DNA from: an uncultured Pelagibacteraceae bacterium
Lineage (GTDB): Bacteria; Pseudomonadota; Alphaproteobacteria; Pelagibacterales; Pelagibacteraceae
Direction of reading: 5' to 3'
Assembly (NCBI GenBank): GCA_902556505.1
Contig: CACDWM010000002.1
Location: forward strand, 90,451 to 154,450
DNA length: 64,000 nucleotides
The position numbers and the translations under genes are program-made. The notes below the pieces were generated by a model, which made no database searches, was not told where the DNA came from, and worked only from the letters and a program-made list of their open reading frames with translations. Within the stretch, counting starts at the first letter, position 1. Every line of letters starts with the position of its first letter. Positions 28,124 through 37,921 of the stretch are shown in pieces.

Positions 28124-29566
28124 ATGGATAAAAGACAAAAAGAGATAAATAATTTAAAAGACTATAAATATGGTTTTTCGACAGATATAGAAAATATTCA
28201 AGCCCCAAAGGGTTTGAATGAAGATGTTATTAAATTTATATCTAATATTAAAAAAGAACCTACATGGATGCTTGAGTTTAGACTAAAAGCTTTTGAAAGA
28301 TTTAAAGTATTAAAAGAACCAGATTGGCAGAAACCTAAATTTCCAAAAATAGATTATCAAGATTTATATTATTACTCTGCACCAAAAAGCATGAAAGATA
28401 AGCCAAAGAGCTTAGATGAACTGGATCCTAAACTTTTAGAAACTTATAAGAAACTTGGAATTCCTTTGCAAGAGCAAGCGAGATTAAATGGAATAGCTGT
28501 TGATGCTGTATTTGATTCAGTTTCTGTAGCTACTACTTTTAAAGATGAATTAACAAAACAAGGAATTATATTTTGTCCTATATCAGAGGCAATTCAAAAT
28601 CACCCTGAATTAGTCAAAAAATATTTAGGCTCTGTAATCCCAACAAGTGATCATTTTTTTGCAACATTAAATTCAGCAGTTTTCACAGATGGTTCTTTTG
28701 TATACATTCCAGAGGGTGTTAGATGCCCAATGGAACTATCAACTTATTTTAGAATTAATGCATCTAATACAGGTCAATTTGAAAGAACTTTAATTATTGC
28801 AGATAAAGGAAGTTATGTAAGTTACTTAGAGGGATGTACAGCTCCAATGAGAGATGAAAATCAATTACATGCTGCTAATGTAGAGCTAGTTGCTCTCGAT
28901 GATGCAGAAATAAAATATTCAACTGTTCAGAACTGGTATCCAGGTGATCAAGATGGCAAAGGTGGAATTTATAATTTCGTAACCAAAAGAGGTTTATGCA
29001 AAGGTAAAAATTCTAAGATTTCATGGACACAAGTTGAAACAGGTTCTGCAATTACCTGGAAGTATCCTAGTTGTATTCTTAAAGGAGATAACTCTGTTGG
29101 TGAGTTCTATTCAATAGCTATTACTAACAATCATCAAAAAGCAGATACAGGTACCAAAATGATCCATCTAGGTAAAAATACTAAAAGTAAAATAATTTCT
29201 AAAGGAATATCAGCAGGTAGTTCAGATATGACATATAGAGGTTTAGTTGATATTTCATCAAAAGCTAAAAATTCAACTAATTATACTCAGTGCGACTCTT
29301 TATTAATGGGTAACAAATGTGGAGCTCACACTGTTCCTTATATAAAAAATAAAAACTCCGAGTCCAATATTGCTCATGAGGCTACCACATCCAAGATTAG
29401 TGAAGAGCAGCTACATTATTGTCAACAAAGAGGATTAAATCCAGAGGAAGCTGTTGGCTTAATTGTTAACGGTTTTTGTAAGGAAGTATTGCAACAATTA
29501 CCTATGGAATTCGCTGTAGAAGCGCAAAAACTTGTAGGCATCAGTCTGGAAGGAAGTGTGGGTTAA
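28124..29566 (+). CDS. sufB: Fe-S cluster scaffold complex subunit SufB
   Basis: The protein has 480 residues. SufB with SufC and SufD is the main scaffold for building Fe-S clusters in the cytosol. The conserved core includes [42 protein letters not shown]-type and [20 protein letters not shown] blocks, and the C-terminal [12 protein letters not shown] with the essential cysteine. [16 protein letters not shown] follows. It is the second gene of the operon, one base after the regulator and one base before sufC. Confidence 0.97.
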   Translation: MDKRQKEINNLKDYKYGFSTDIENIQAPKGLNEDVIKFISNIKKEPTWMLEFRLKAFERFKVLKEPDWQKPKFPKIDYQDLYYYSAPKSMKDKPKSLDELDPKLLETYKKLGIPLQEQARLNGIAVDAVFDSVSVATTFKDELTKQGIIFCPISEAIQNHPELVKKYLGSVIPTSDHFFATLNSAVFTDGSFVYIPEGVRCPMELSTYFRINASNTGQFERTLIIADKGSYVSYLEGCTAPMRDENQLHAANVELVALDDAEIKYSTVQNWYPGDQDGKGGIYNFVTKRGLCKGKNSKISWTQVETGSAITWKYPSCILKGDNSVGEFYSIAITNNHQKADTGTKMIHLGKNTKSKIISKGISAGSSDMTYRGLVDISSKAKNSTNYTQCDSLLMGNKCGAHTVPYIKNKNSESNIAHEATTSKISEEQLHYCQQRGLNPEEAVGLIVNGFCKEVLQQLPMEFAVEAQKLVGISLEGSVG

Positions 29567-29567
29567 T

Positions 29568-30302
29568 ATGCTTAAAATAAATAATTTAAATGCAACAATT
29601 GATAATAAGTCTATTTTAAACGGACTATCCTTAGATATAAATCCCGGTGAGGTTCATGCAATTATGGGTCCTAATGGATCTGGAAAAAGTACTTTGTCCA
29701 ATATTTTATCAGGAAAAAAAGGCTATGAAGTTTCAGGGGAAGTTCTTTTTGAAGAAAAAGATTTATTTGAACTTGAAACAGAGGAAAGAGCACACAAGGG
29801 TATATTTTTAGCTTTTCAATATCCTTTAGAAATTCCAGGTGTAAATACAAATATATTTTTAAAAACTTCTTTAAATGCTGTTAGAAAAGCTAGGGGTGAG
29901 AAAGAGCTTGATGCTATTGAGTTTCTAAAATTGGTAAAAGAAAAGTCTAAAGAATTAAAATTTGATGAGGAAAAATTAAACAGACAATTAAATGTTGGTT
30001 TTTCTGGAGGTGAAAAAAAGAAAAATGAAATTTTACAGATGTCGTTGCTAGCTCCAAAACTTTCAATTTTAGATGAAACAGATTCTGGTTTAGATATTGA
30101 TGCTTTAAAGATTGTTGCAGATGGAGTTAACACATTAAGAGATAAAAATAATTCATTTTTAATTATCACACATTACCAAAGATTACTTGATTATATAAAA
30201 CCTGACTTTGTTCATGTTTTGATGAATGGAAAAATTGTAAAATCTGGTGGTCCAGATTTAGCTTTAGAATTAGAGAAAAAAGGATATGAAAATTTTAATT
30301 AA
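29568..30302 (+). CDS. sufC: Fe-S assembly ATPase SufC
   Basis: The protein has about 244 residues and is an ABC-type ATPase. Walker A is GPNGSGKSTLSN (about 34-45). The Q-loop region is AFQYPLEIPG, the signature FSGGEKKKNEILQ, and Walker B LSILDETDSGLDIDA. It energises the SufBCD scaffold. I use the ATG at 29568, one base after the sufB stop; an upstream in-frame GTG at 29556 lies inside sufB. The sufD ATG follows directly after its TAA. Confidence 0.97.
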   Translation: MLKINNLNATIDNKSILNGLSLDINPGEVHAIMGPNGSGKSTLSNILSGKKGYEVSGEVLFEEKDLFELETEERAHKGIFLAFQYPLEIPGVNTNIFLKTSLNAVRKARGEKELDAIEFLKLVKEKSKELKFDEEKLNRQLNVGFSGGEKKKNEILQMSLLAPKLSILDETDSGLDIDALKIVADGVNTLRDKNNSFLIITHYQRLLDYIKPDFVHVLMNGKIVKSGGPDLALELEKKGYENFN

Positions 30303-31550
30303 ATGAAAGAACAATTACAAAAAGATTTTTATAATAGTATAAAAAATTTAAGTTTATCTCAAAAAGATATTGAGATAAAAAAATTTTGTTTAGATAATTT
30401 TATAGACAAAGGTTTTCCAAATAAAAAAGAAGAAGATTGGAAATTTTCAGATATTAATCAAATAATAAAAAATAATATTGGAGAACTTAGTTTTTATAAT
30501 GATCAAGCTTCTACTAATAAAGTTGATACCTCTGTATTTGTAGATGGATTAGAGCACAATAAAATAGTTTTTATAAATGGTAGAATTGAAAAAATTGATT
30601 TTGAATATGAAAAAAAAGATCAAATAGAAATAATTGATCAATCAGAAACTATAAATGAATTTGAAAATAGCAATTCATTATCTGATTTAAATAATGCCTT
30701 TACTAACAAATGTTTTAAAATATTGTTAAAAAAAGGTTATCAGTTAGCAAAACCTCTTATTATCTATCATACAACAAATTCAAAAATTTGGTCTAAAAAC
30801 ATTAATTTACGACTTAATTTTGAACTAGATAAAGATAGCTCATTAAGATTAATTGATTTGTTTAATGATGTATCTGAAAAGAATTTTTTAAATATATTTT
30901 ATAACTTTGAATTAAAGGAAAATGCTGTTTTAAAAAACTACAAAGTAGATAAATTAGAGAATAAAAATATTAAGTATTCTTTTAATAATATTGATCAAGA
31001 CAAGAACAGTATTTCTGAAACATTTATTTTATCTTCTGGATCAAATTTTTCTAAAAATGAGATAAACTGTAATTTAAACGGAGTTTATGCATCAGCTTTT
31101 GTTAATGGTGTTTTTTCATTAAGTAATGATAAACATCATGAAATTAGATCAATAATAAATCACTCAACTGAAAATACAAAAAGTTATCAATTAATTAAAA
31201 GTGTTTTAGAACAAAGCTCTAAAGCAGTTTATCAAGGCAAAATATTTGTAAATTCAGATGCTCAGAAAACTGATGGATACCAATTGAGTAAAGCAATATT
31301 GTTAAATAAAGAATCGGAGTTTAATGCCAAGCCAGAACTAGAAATTTATGCTGATGACGTTAAGTGTTCGCATGGTTCAGCATCAGGCAGTTTAAATGAA
31401 GACTCTATATTTTATTTAATGTCTAGAGGTTTAAATTATCAGCAGTCAAGGGAGTTATTGATTAATGGTTTTCTGCTTGACGTTGTGGAAAAAATTACTG
31501 ACTCAGAAATAAAAAACTTAATAAAAAATATGCTTGGAATTAAAGAATGA
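30303..31550 (+). CDS. sufD: Fe-S cluster assembly protein SufD
   Basis: The protein has 415 residues. The N-terminal part is divergent (KKEEDWKFSDINQIIK is recognisable). The beta-helix C-terminal half has NHSTENTKSYQLIKSVLEQS, then AVYQGKIFVNSDAQKTDGYQ and YADDVKCSHGSASGSL, with the conserved CSHG and QSRELLINGF. SufD partners SufB in the SufBC2D scaffold and is needed for iron entry. It overlaps sufS by 4 bases (ATGA type). Confidence 0.95.
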   Translation: MKEQLQKDFYNSIKNLSLSQKDIEIKKFCLDNFIDKGFPNKKEEDWKFSDINQIIKNNIGELSFYNDQASTNKVDTSVFVDGLEHNKIVFINGRIEKIDFEYEKKDQIEIIDQSETINEFENSNSLSDLNNAFTNKCFKILLKKGYQLAKPLIIYHTTNSKIWSKNINLRLNFELDKDSSLRLIDLFNDVSEKNFLNIFYNFELKENAVLKNYKVDKLENKNIKYSFNNIDQDKNSISETFILSSGSNFSKNEINCNLNGVYASAFVNGVFSLSNDKHHEIRSIINHSTENTKSYQLIKSVLEQSSKAVYQGKIFVNSDAQKTDGYQLSKAILLNKESEFNAKPELEIYADDVKCSHGSASGSLNEDSIFYLMSRGLNYQQSRELLINGFLLDVVEKITDSEIKNLIKNMLGIKE

Positions 31551-32764
31551 ATATTGATCAGATAAAAAAAGAATTTCCAATTTTTGATGAAAAAATTCAA
31601 AATAATGATCTAGTTTATTTAGATAGTGCAAATTCTTCACAAAAACCAAAAATAGTTGTGGATAGAATTAATGAATTTTATACCAAACAATTTTCTAACG
31701 TTGGAAGAAGTGTTCATTATCTTGCCGTAGCAGCAACAAATTTATACGAAAACACAAGATCATCAGTTCAAAAATATATCAACGCTAAAGATAAAAATGA
31801 AATTGTTTTTACAAAAGGTGCAACAGAAGCATTAAATTTAGTTGCTAATACATTAGGCCAAAGTTACCTAAAGGAGGGTGATGAAGTATTAATTACGGAA
31901 CTTGAGCATCATTCAAATTATGTGCCATGGCATTTCTTAAGAAAATCAAAAAATATAAAAATTAATTTTGCAGAAATAAATGAAGAAGGTGAAATTACAC
32001 TTGAAGAAATAGAAAAGAAAATAACTCCAAAAACAAAATTAATTTCTATTACTCATCTGTCGAATGTAACAGGTGCAATTTTACCCGTAAAAGAAATTAC
32101 CCAGCTTGCACATTCAAAAGGAATAATTGTTGTAGTCGATGGATGTCAGGGAGCACCACATTTAAAACTAGATATGCAAGATTTAGATTGTGATTTCTAT
32201 GCAATTTCATGTCACAAAATGTATGGACCTACAGGTTTGGGAGTTCTATATGGCAAAAAAAAATGGTTAGAAGAATTACCTCCATACCAAGGTGGTGGAG
32301 GAATGATAAATGAAGTTAAAAAAGATAGAATTTCCTATGGTGAACTACCTAATAAATATGAGGCTGGTACTATGGCTACAGCACAAGTAATTGCTTTTGA
32401 CCAATCAATAAAATTTTTAGAAAGCATTGGTATCGAAAATGTTATGAAACATGAAGCTGATTTAGTTGAATATGGGCAAGAACTATTACAAAAAAATAAC
32501 TCAGTTAAACTAATTGGAAATCCAAAAAATAAAGGAGGGGTTTTATCATTCACTATAGAAGGAGTTCACCCTCATGATATAGCAACTATCTTGGATGAAG
32601 ACGGGGTTGCAATAAGAGCAGGACATCATTGTTGTCAAATTCTACATGACAAATTAAATATTTCAGCTAGTGCTAGAGCATCGGTTGGTATTTATAATAC
32701 AAAAGAGGATTTAGATCAGTTGAATGAGTCAATTAACAACTGTAAAAAAATATTTAATTTATAA
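31547..32764 (+). CDS. sufS: group II cysteine desulfurase SufS
   Basis: The protein has 405 residues and is a PLP enzyme that takes sulfur from cysteine as a persulfide. The PLP lysine is K224 in ISCHKMYGPTGLGVLYG. Other blocks are TKGATEALNLVA, ITELEHHSNYVPWHFL and VDGCQGAPH. The catalytic cysteine is C362 in RAGHHCCQIL, directly followed by a second cysteine, C363, where many homologues have another residue. It overlaps both sufD (4 bases) and sufU (1 base). Confidence 0.96.
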   Translation: MNIDQIKKEFPIFDEKIQNNDLVYLDSANSSQKPKIVVDRINEFYTKQFSNVGRSVHYLAVAATNLYENTRSSVQKYINAKDKNEIVFTKGATEALNLVANTLGQSYLKEGDEVLITELEHHSNYVPWHFLRKSKNIKINFAEINEEGEITLEEIEKKITPKTKLISITHLSNVTGAILPVKEITQLAHSKGIIVVVDGCQGAPHLKLDMQDLDCDFYAISCHKMYGPTGLGVLYGKKKWLEELPPYQGGGGMINEVKKDRISYGELPNKYEAGTMATAQVIAFDQSIKFLESIGIENVMKHEADLVEYGQELLQKNNSVKLIGNPKNKGGVLSFTIEGVHPHDIATILDEDGVAIRAGHHCCQILHDKLNISASARASVGIYNTKEDLDQLNESINNCKKIFNL

Positions 32765-33228
32765 TGAATTTAAAAGAACTTTACCAAGAAATTATATTAG
32801 AACACGGTAAGAATCCTAGAAATCTTAGAAAGACAGAAGGTTTTAATAAAGACGCTAAAGGTAATAATCCACTTTGTGGTGATAATGTTCATGTTTATTT
32901 AAAACTAAATGGACAAAAAATTGTAGAAGATGCATCCTTCGAAGGGAGTGGTTGTGCAATTTCAATGGCTTCAGCTTCTATAATGACAGATTTAATTAAA
33001 GGAAAAAATGAGCATGAGGCTAAAGAGATAGTTGAGGATTTTTTAGGAATGATTAAGGAAAATCCTGAATTAAAATCTAAGTATTTGAGTGAAGATGAAA
33101 AAACTAAACTAATGTGTTTATCTGGTGTTAAGCAATATCCAATGAGAGTTAAGTGTGCAACTTTATCTTGGCATACAATGGTTTCTGCTTTTGATGAAAA
33201 AACAGAGGAAGTAAAAACGGAAAATTAA
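32764..33228 (+). CDS. sufU: SufU-type sulfur-transfer/scaffold protein
   Basis: The protein has 154 residues in the IscU/NifU-N fold. It has three conserved cysteines in NPLCGDNV, GSGCAISMASAS and VKCATLSWHTM, and the loop between the second and third is longer than in IscU, as in SufU. In Firmicutes, SufU is a zinc protein that accepts sulfur from SufS; here it would replace SufE, which is not in this operon. The ATG overlaps the last base of the sufS stop. Confidence 0.9.
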   Translation: MNLKELYQEIILEHGKNPRNLRKTEGFNKDAKGNNPLCGDNVHVYLKLNGQKIVEDASFEGSGCAISMASASIMTDLIKGKNEHEAKEIVEDFLGMIKENPELKSKYLSEDEKTKLMCLSGVKQYPMRVKCATLSWHTMVSAFDEKTEEVKTEN

Positions 33229-33231
33229 ATT

Positions 33232-33531
33232 ATGTCAAAAAAAGAGCAGATAATTGAAGAAATAAGAAAAATTTATGATCCTGAGTTACCTGTAAATATC
33301 TACGAATTAGGTTTGATTTATGATATTAAGGTTGAGGACGATAAGTTTGCTAAAATTAAAATGACTTTGACCACACCAAATTGCCCAGTAGCTGAAAGTT
33401 TACCTAAAGAAGTTAAAGATGGTGCAATGCAAGTTGAAGGTATAGAGGATGTTGATCTTAAGTTAGTTTGGGATCCACCGTGGAATAAAGATATGATGTC
33501 AGAAGCAGCAAAATTGGAATTGAATTTATAA
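33232..33531 (+). CDS. sufT: SufT-like DUF59/MIP18 family protein
   Basis: The protein has 99 residues and is a single DUF59 domain: IRKIYDPELPVNIYELGLIY, MTLTTPNCPVAESLP, and the C-terminal VWDPPWNKDMMSEAAKLEL. Such proteins help mature Fe-S enzymes. The cysteine in the TTPNCP motif is present. It lies between sufU and sufA, with the sufA ATG overlapping its stop by one base. Confidence 0.93.
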   Translation: MSKKEQIIEEIRKIYDPELPVNIYELGLIYDIKVEDDKFAKIKMTLTTPNCPVAESLPKEVKDGAMQVEGIEDVDLKLVWDPPWNKDMMSEAAKLELNL

Positions 33532-33866
33532 TGAACCCTATTATTAAATTAAGTGATAACGCAGCATTACGAATAAAAGAGATAATGTCTAATGCTGAAA
33601 AAGATTCTATCGGAGTTAGAGTATCAGTGAAATCTGGTGGTTGCGCAGGGATGTCATACGTGATGGAGTACACAAAAGAGTTAAATCCTAATGATGAGGT
33701 TATAGAAGATAAGGGCGTGAAAGTATTCGTTGATTCAGCCGCTATTATGTATCTGCTTGGCACTGAAATGGATTATAAAAAGGAGGAATTGTCCTCATCA
33801 TTTGTGTTCAATAATCCTAATGAAACTGAGCGTTGTGGCTGTGGAGAGTCTTTTAAAATATCATAA
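33531..33866 (+). CDS. sufA: A-type Fe-S carrier SufA (HesB/IscA family)
   Basis: The protein has 111 residues with the three carrier cysteines of the family, in SVKSGGCAGMSYVME (about 43) and ERCGCGESF near the C-terminus (C-x-C). It passes clusters from SufBCD to target enzymes. It is the last gene of the suf operon; about 66 bases later a separate small gene begins. Confidence 0.94.
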   Translation: MNPIIKLSDNAALRIKEIMSNAEKDSIGVRVSVKSGGCAGMSYVMEYTKELNPNDEVIEDKGVKVFVDSAAIMYLLGTEMDYKKEELSSSFVFNNPNETERCGCGESFKIS

Positions 33867-33886
33867 GTTGTATTATCCCAATAATT

Positions 33887-33926
33887 GCATATCTGTATTG
33901 CATTATATGCATATCTAGTATATAGA
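33887..33926 (+). promoter_or_regulatory. candidate promoter with direct repeats upstream of the 56-residue ORF
   Basis: The octamer GCATATCT occurs at 33887-33894 and again at 33909-33916, 22 bases apart (two helical turns). A -35-like TTGCAT at 33898-33903 is 17 bases from a -10-like TATAGA at 33921-33926. The predicted start falls at or next to the ATG at 33933, so the transcript could be leaderless. Confidence 0.4.
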
Positions 33927-33932
33927 TTCTTT

Positions 33933-34103
33933 ATGAACAAATTTGAGTTTAAAAATCTTGTTAAAAACTTAAAAGACTCTTTAAAGGAAAAAACATTCTT
34001 TAAAGAACTACGTAAAGAAGTTGAAACCGGTGCGAACGGCACACAAGATTACGTAGTTAAAAAAGGTGTTAACAAAGATACAATTGCAACAACTAGACAG
34101 TAA
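33933..34103 (+). CDS. small basic hypothetical protein (56 aa)
   Basis: I do not recognise the family. The product begins MNKFEFKNLVKNLKDSLKEK and has an amphipathic helical first half, then EVETGANGTQDYVVKKGVNK. It is Lys-rich, has no cysteine and no membrane segment. An upstream ATG at 33885 would add a hydrophobic 16-residue head, but that region carries promoter-like repeats, so I prefer 33933. It sits between sufA and the convergent glnA, 9 bases from the glnA stop. Coding status rests on the open frame and location. Confidence 0.55.
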   Translation: MNKFEFKNLVKNLKDSLKEKTFFKELRKEVETGANGTQDYVVKKGVNKDTIATTRQ

Positions 34104-34112
34104 TTAAATTTA

Positions 34113-35519
34113 TTAGCTACTGTAATACATCTCAAACTCTACAGGATGAGGTGCATGTTCAAATTTGTGAATTTCTTCAAACTTAAGAGCAATGTAAGCA
34201 TCAATCTGATCGTCAGTAAAGACACCGCCTTGAGTTAAAAACTCTCTGTCTTTATCTAAACTTTCCATTGCTTCTCTTAAAGAACCACAAACTGTTGGGA
34301 TAGCTTTAACTTCTTCAGGTGGTAATTCATATAAATCTTTATCAAAAGACTCACCAGGATGAATTTTATTTTTAATTCCATCAATTCCAGCCATCAACAT
34401 AGCTGCGAAAGTTAAATACGGGTTTCCGGCAGCATCAGGGAATCTAATCTCACATCTTGCACCTTTTTTGCTTAATGTGATCGGTATTCTACAAGAAGCA
34501 GATCTATTTCTTGCTGAATATGCAAGAAGAACTGGAGCTTCAAAGCCTGGAATCAATCTTTTGTAACTGTTTGTTGTAGAGTTAGCAAAAGCATTAATTG
34601 CTTTAGCGTGTTTTAGAATTCCACCAATATAATGTAATGCGGTTTCACTTAATCCAGAATACGCATCACCTGAAAACACTGGAGTATCACCTTTCCAAAT
34701 GGATTGATGGATGTGCATACCTGAACCATTGTCACCAGCAACTGGCTTTGGCATAAAAGTTGCAGTTTTTCCAAATGAATGTGTAACCATTTGAACAACA
34801 TATTTATATAATTGCACGTTGTCAGCTTGGTTTACTAAAGTTCCAAAATACATTCCAAGCTCGTGCTGACTAGGAGCAACTTCATGGTGATGTTTTTCAA
34901 CTTTAATACCAACTTCTTTCAAATTTTTAAGATATTCACCACGCATATCTTGTTCACTATCAACTGGTGGTACTGGGAAATATCCTCCTTTAATTTGAGG
35001 TCTATGACCCATATTTCCATTTTCATATTCTTTACCTGAATTGTAAGGACCTTCTTTACTATCTAATTTAAATCCACACTCATTCATATCATTTTTGATT
35101 CTTACATCGTCAAAAACAAAAAATTCGGGCTCAGGTCCAAAAAAAGCTTTATCACCTATACCTGAAGCTTTTAAATATTCTTCAGCTTTTTTAGCAACAC
35201 CTCTAGGATCTCTTTCATAAGGATCTTTTTTAATTGCATCTAGAATGTCACAAAACAAAACCACAGTATTATGAGACGTAAAAGGATCCATGAACATTCT
35301 TGCATTATCAGGTTTTAAAATCATGTCAGACTCATTAATTGCTTTCCAACCAGCAATAGACGAACCGTCAAAAAATACACCTTCATTCAACATACCTTCA
35401 TCAACTATTGAAGCATCCATTGTTAAGTGTTGAAGTTTTCCCCTTGGATCAGTGAATCTTAGATCCACAAATTCTGCCTCTTTTTCTTTGATAAATTTTA
35501 ATACGTTTGCTGCACTCAT
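34113..35519 (-). CDS. glnA: glutamine synthetase, type I
   Basis: The protein has 468 residues. It makes glutamine from glutamate, ammonia and ATP as a cytosolic dodecamer. Motifs are [47 protein letters not shown], and NRSASCRIP. The adenylylation loop LYELPPEE has tyrosine Y397, the same number as in E. coli, so control by GlnE adenylylation is possible. A strong ribosome site AGGAGAC lies just before the ATG. The 137-base divergent region toward the YbaK gene should hold its promoter; I see no clear sigma-54 site. Confidence 0.98.
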   Translation of the reverse strand: MSAANVLKFIKEKEAEFVDLRFTDPRGKLQHLTMDASIVDEGMLNEGVFFDGSSIAGWKAINESDMILKPDNARMFMDPFTSHNTVVLFCDILDAIKKDPYERDPRGVAKKAEEYLKASGIGDKAFFGPEPEFFVFDDVRIKNDMNECGFKLDSKEGPYNSGKEYENGNMGHRPQIKGGYFPVPPVDSEQDMRGEYLKNLKEVGIKVEKHHHEVAPSQHELGMYFGTLVNQADNVQLYKYVVQMVTHSFGKTATFMPKPVAGDNGSGMHIHQSIWKGDTPVFSGDAYSGLSETALHYIGGILKHAKAINAFANSTTNSYKRLIPGFEAPVLLAYSARNRSASCRIPITLSKKGARCEIRFPDAAGNPYLTFAAMLMAGIDGIKNKIHPGESFDKDLYELPPEEVKAIPTVCGSLREAMESLDKDREFLTQGGVFTDDQIDAYIALKFEEIHKFEHAPHPVEFEMYYSS

Positions 35520-35656
35520 TTTGTCTCCTATGTAATTTTGTCTGGCCTAATTAGCAAAAAAATACTTAAAAATATTGCTTATTTAATAAATAACACCTAT
35601 GCAATTTTCACATAAGTAGTGTAATTAGTCACTAAAATAATAAATTAATTAAACTT

Positions 35657-36139
35657 GTGAATTCAATACTAAATAAAGAGCCAGTTATAAGGGCAGAAAA
35701 ATCTCTAAAACAATTTAACCCAGATCTTAAAGTGATTGTTTTGGAGCAAACTGCCAGAACAGCTAACGATGCAGCTACAGCTTTAGGTTGCAAAGTAGGA
35801 GCTATTGTCAAAAGCTTACTTTTTAAAGCAGGGGATAGTTTTGTTTTATGTTTAGTTTCTGGAGATAAAAGGTGTTCATTAAATAAATTAAAAAAAATTT
35901 TAGATGAAAAAGATGTTTCAATGGCGGATCCAGAAGATGTTAAAAAAATTACTGGATATACAATTGGCGGAGTATCTCCAACAGGACATTTAACAAAAAT
36001 AAATATTTTTATTGATGAAACTTTAAATAGATTTTCTTCAATTTTTGCAGCTGCAGGTCATCCTAATGCAGTATTCGAAATAAATTTTGAAAATTTAATT
36101 GCCTTAACCTCTGGTGAGATAAACGAAATAACAGAATGA
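35657..36139 (+). CDS. YbaK/ProX-like aminoacyl-tRNA deacylase domain protein
   Basis: The protein has 160 residues and starts with GTG. The fold is recognisable from TARTANDAATALGCKVGAIVKSL, LCLVSGDKRCSLNKLKK, and GYTIGGVSPTGH with FAAAGHPNAVFEI. These match the YbaK/EbsC family, which clears mischarged tRNAs (for example Cys-tRNA-Pro) in trans. The conserved lysine is in AIVKSL. Its end overlaps the EamA gene by 4 bases. Confidence 0.85.
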   Translation: MNSILNKEPVIRAEKSLKQFNPDLKVIVLEQTARTANDAATALGCKVGAIVKSLLFKAGDSFVLCLVSGDKRCSLNKLKKILDEKDVSMADPEDVKKITGYTIGGVSPTGHLTKINIFIDETLNRFSSIFAAAGHPNAVFEINFENLIALTSGEINEITE

Positions 36140-37023
36140 GAAAACCACAATTAGTTGATTATTTGTTGTTGACATTGTTGTCATTAATATGGGCGTCCGC
36201 TTTTTTTAATATAAAGATTGCGACATACTCATTTGGACCTATTACAATAGGTTTTTTAAGATCTTTTTTGGGTGCTATACCAGTTTTAATTTTATGTTTT
36301 TATAAAAATATAAAAATTGAAGCATTCTCAAAAGACTGGAAGTGGTTTGCAATCATTGGATTGGTAAATTTAGTTATTCCATTCATACTAATATCTTATG
36401 GAGTGAATTTTGTTCAAAGTAACTTAGCAGCTATCTTGATGTCCACAACACCATTAAGCTCAACAGTTCTAGCTCACTTTTTTTTAAAAGGAGAAAAATT
36501 TAACTTATTAAAAACAATTGGATTATTAATAGGATTTTCAGGAATAGTATTTTTGTTTTCAGATGACTTTTTAATTAATGAAAATAACTTTGTTGCTGCA
36601 CTTTTAATTCTACTTGGATCAACTTGTTATGTAATTGGAGGAGTAATAACCTTAAAAATAAGCAATAAAGAAAATGAAAATGTTACAGGTTCAATTTTAA
36701 TTTGGTCAACAATTATACTTCTTCCATTCACTTTAATTTTTGAAAAACCTTGGATGTTAAATCCTTCTATGGACTCAATTATATCCGTGATATATTTAGG
36801 AATTTTTCCTACCGGGATAGCATGGTTATTGAGATTCAGAATTTTAAAAACAAATGGTCTAATATTTCATTCACAGGTTTCATATATCATTCCAATATTT
36901 GGAATTATTTTAGGATACATATTTCTTAATGAAATAATTACCTCAAAAATTATTGTTGCATTAATTGCTGTATTTATTGGAATATATTTAGCAAGAAAAG
37001 CAGATTATAAAAACGTTACTTAA
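36136..37023 (+). CDS. EamA/DMT-family transporter
   Basis: The protein has 295 residues with about ten membrane helices in two EamA repeats. The first repeat starts LLTLLSLIWASAFFNIKIAT and the second follows near residue 150, with the typical FPTGIAWLLRFRIL and VSYIIPIFGIILGYIFLNE. It is an inner-membrane permease, probably exporting a metabolite; the substrate cannot be told. It is coupled to the YbaK-like gene and overlaps the convergent methyltransferase gene by 8 bases. Confidence 0.85.
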   Translation: MRKPQLVDYLLLTLLSLIWASAFFNIKIATYSFGPITIGFLRSFLGAIPVLILCFYKNIKIEAFSKDWKWFAIIGLVNLVIPFILISYGVNFVQSNLAAILMSTTPLSSTVLAHFFLKGEKFNLLKTIGLLIGFSGIVFLFSDDFLINENNFVAALLILLGSTCYVIGGVITLKISNKENENVTGSILIWSTIILLPFTLIFEKPWMLNPSMDSIISVIYLGIFPTGIAWLLRFRILKTNGLIFHSQVSYIIPIFGIILGYIFLNEIITSKIIVALIAVFIGIYLARKADYKNVT

Positions 37024-37921
37024 GGTTTGCGATTGCTTTTATGTGTGAAGGACTTGTTTCACAGCATCCTCCAAGAATAGTTGCTCCAGCGTCTTTAAAT
37101 TTTTTAGCAATTCCTTGAATTTTAATTGGTGTTAAATCTTGTCTTTTTCCTAAAATTTCATTTGGATTAGATTTTTTACCTAAAAAAACTGTTGTATAAC
37201 TTTGTTTTAGTTTAGTGGTAACAAAGCCATTCAATTTAAAACCAAAAGGTATGTTTAAACTTCTTAATTCTTCTAAATTTTTCTCAAAATTTTCAGGAGA
37301 CACGCACGACAACATTACTCCAAGAGCATGTTCATCAATTATATTTTTAATTTCTTTAATTTTTTCTCCACTTGGCAATTTTGTTCCTTTAGATATATGC
37401 AATCCAACTAAATAGGGTTTTTTAAACTCTTTTATTGCCTTAATACCACACTCAACTTCCTTAATACTGCTCCAGACATCAAAATAAAAAAAATCAACAT
37501 ATTGATTCAGAGCTTTTCCTTGAGAATAAATATTTTCAATGATTTCAGCTTTGTCTCTATCATCTGCTTCATATGTTGAATTTTGTGGCGGTATACCTCC
37601 AGCAACAAAAGTATTTGGATACTTTTTTTTTGCTAATTGAGCAATTTCTCCTGCTTTCTGATTTAAATATTCAAACTTATCTAAAAGATTGTTTTCTTTT
37701 AAACGTTTTTGCCGTGTTGCAAAAGTTGTAGTGACAATTATTTCTGCACCTGCCTCTATAAAATCAATGTGGGTATCCAAAACAAGCTGATGATAATTTT
37801 CATCTAGTATTGCATTAGCACTCCATAATGTTGAATTTGGCTTCATTCCTCTCGCAAGTAATTCTTGACCCATCCCACCATCTAAAATTCTAGTTTGTTT
37901 AAAATAATTTTTGTTAATCAT
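37016..37921 (-). CDS. homocysteine S-methyltransferase family protein
   Basis: The protein has 301 residues and is a zinc TIM-barrel methyltransferase. It opens RILDGGMGQELLARGM and carries the zinc cysteines in VMLSCVSPENF (about 206) and GGCCETSPSHIKAI (286-287). It should move a methyl group from a donor such as S-methylmethionine or a betaine/thetin to homocysteine. SAR11 cells lean on such enzymes for methionine, but the donor here cannot be read. Its start overlaps the stop of the upstream dioxygenase gene by one base. Confidence 0.87.
   Translation of the reverse strand: MINKNYFKQTRILDGGMGQELLARGMKPNSTLWSANAILDENYHQLVLDTHIDFIEAGAEIIVTTTFATRQKRLKENNLLDKFEYLNQKAGEIAQLAKKKYPNTFVAGGIPPQNSTYEADDRDKAEIIENIYSQGKALNQYVDFFYFDVWSSIKEVECGIKAIKEFKKPYLVGLHISKGTKLPSGEKIKEIKNIIDEHALGVMLSCVSPENFEKNLEELRSLNIPFGFKLNGFVTTKLKQSYTTVFLGKKSNPNEILGKRQDLTPIKIQGIAKKFKDAGATILGGCCETSPSHIKAIANLK

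Noticed and set aside
29816-30169. Reverse-strand ORF of 117 residues inside sufC
   Set aside because: The forward frame is unmistakably SufC; the Ser/Phe-rich antisense product is a shadow of A-rich coding DNA.
33458-33763. Reverse-strand ORF of 101 residues across sufT and sufA
   Set aside because: Both forward genes are strongly conserved and the antisense product has no known motif.
35520-35656. Sigma-54 promoter or glutamine riboswitch before glnA
   Set aside because: The GG and GC spacing does not fit a -24/-12 element, and I see no structured RNA; only AT-rich palindromes such as TTATTTAATAAATAA at 35579-35593.
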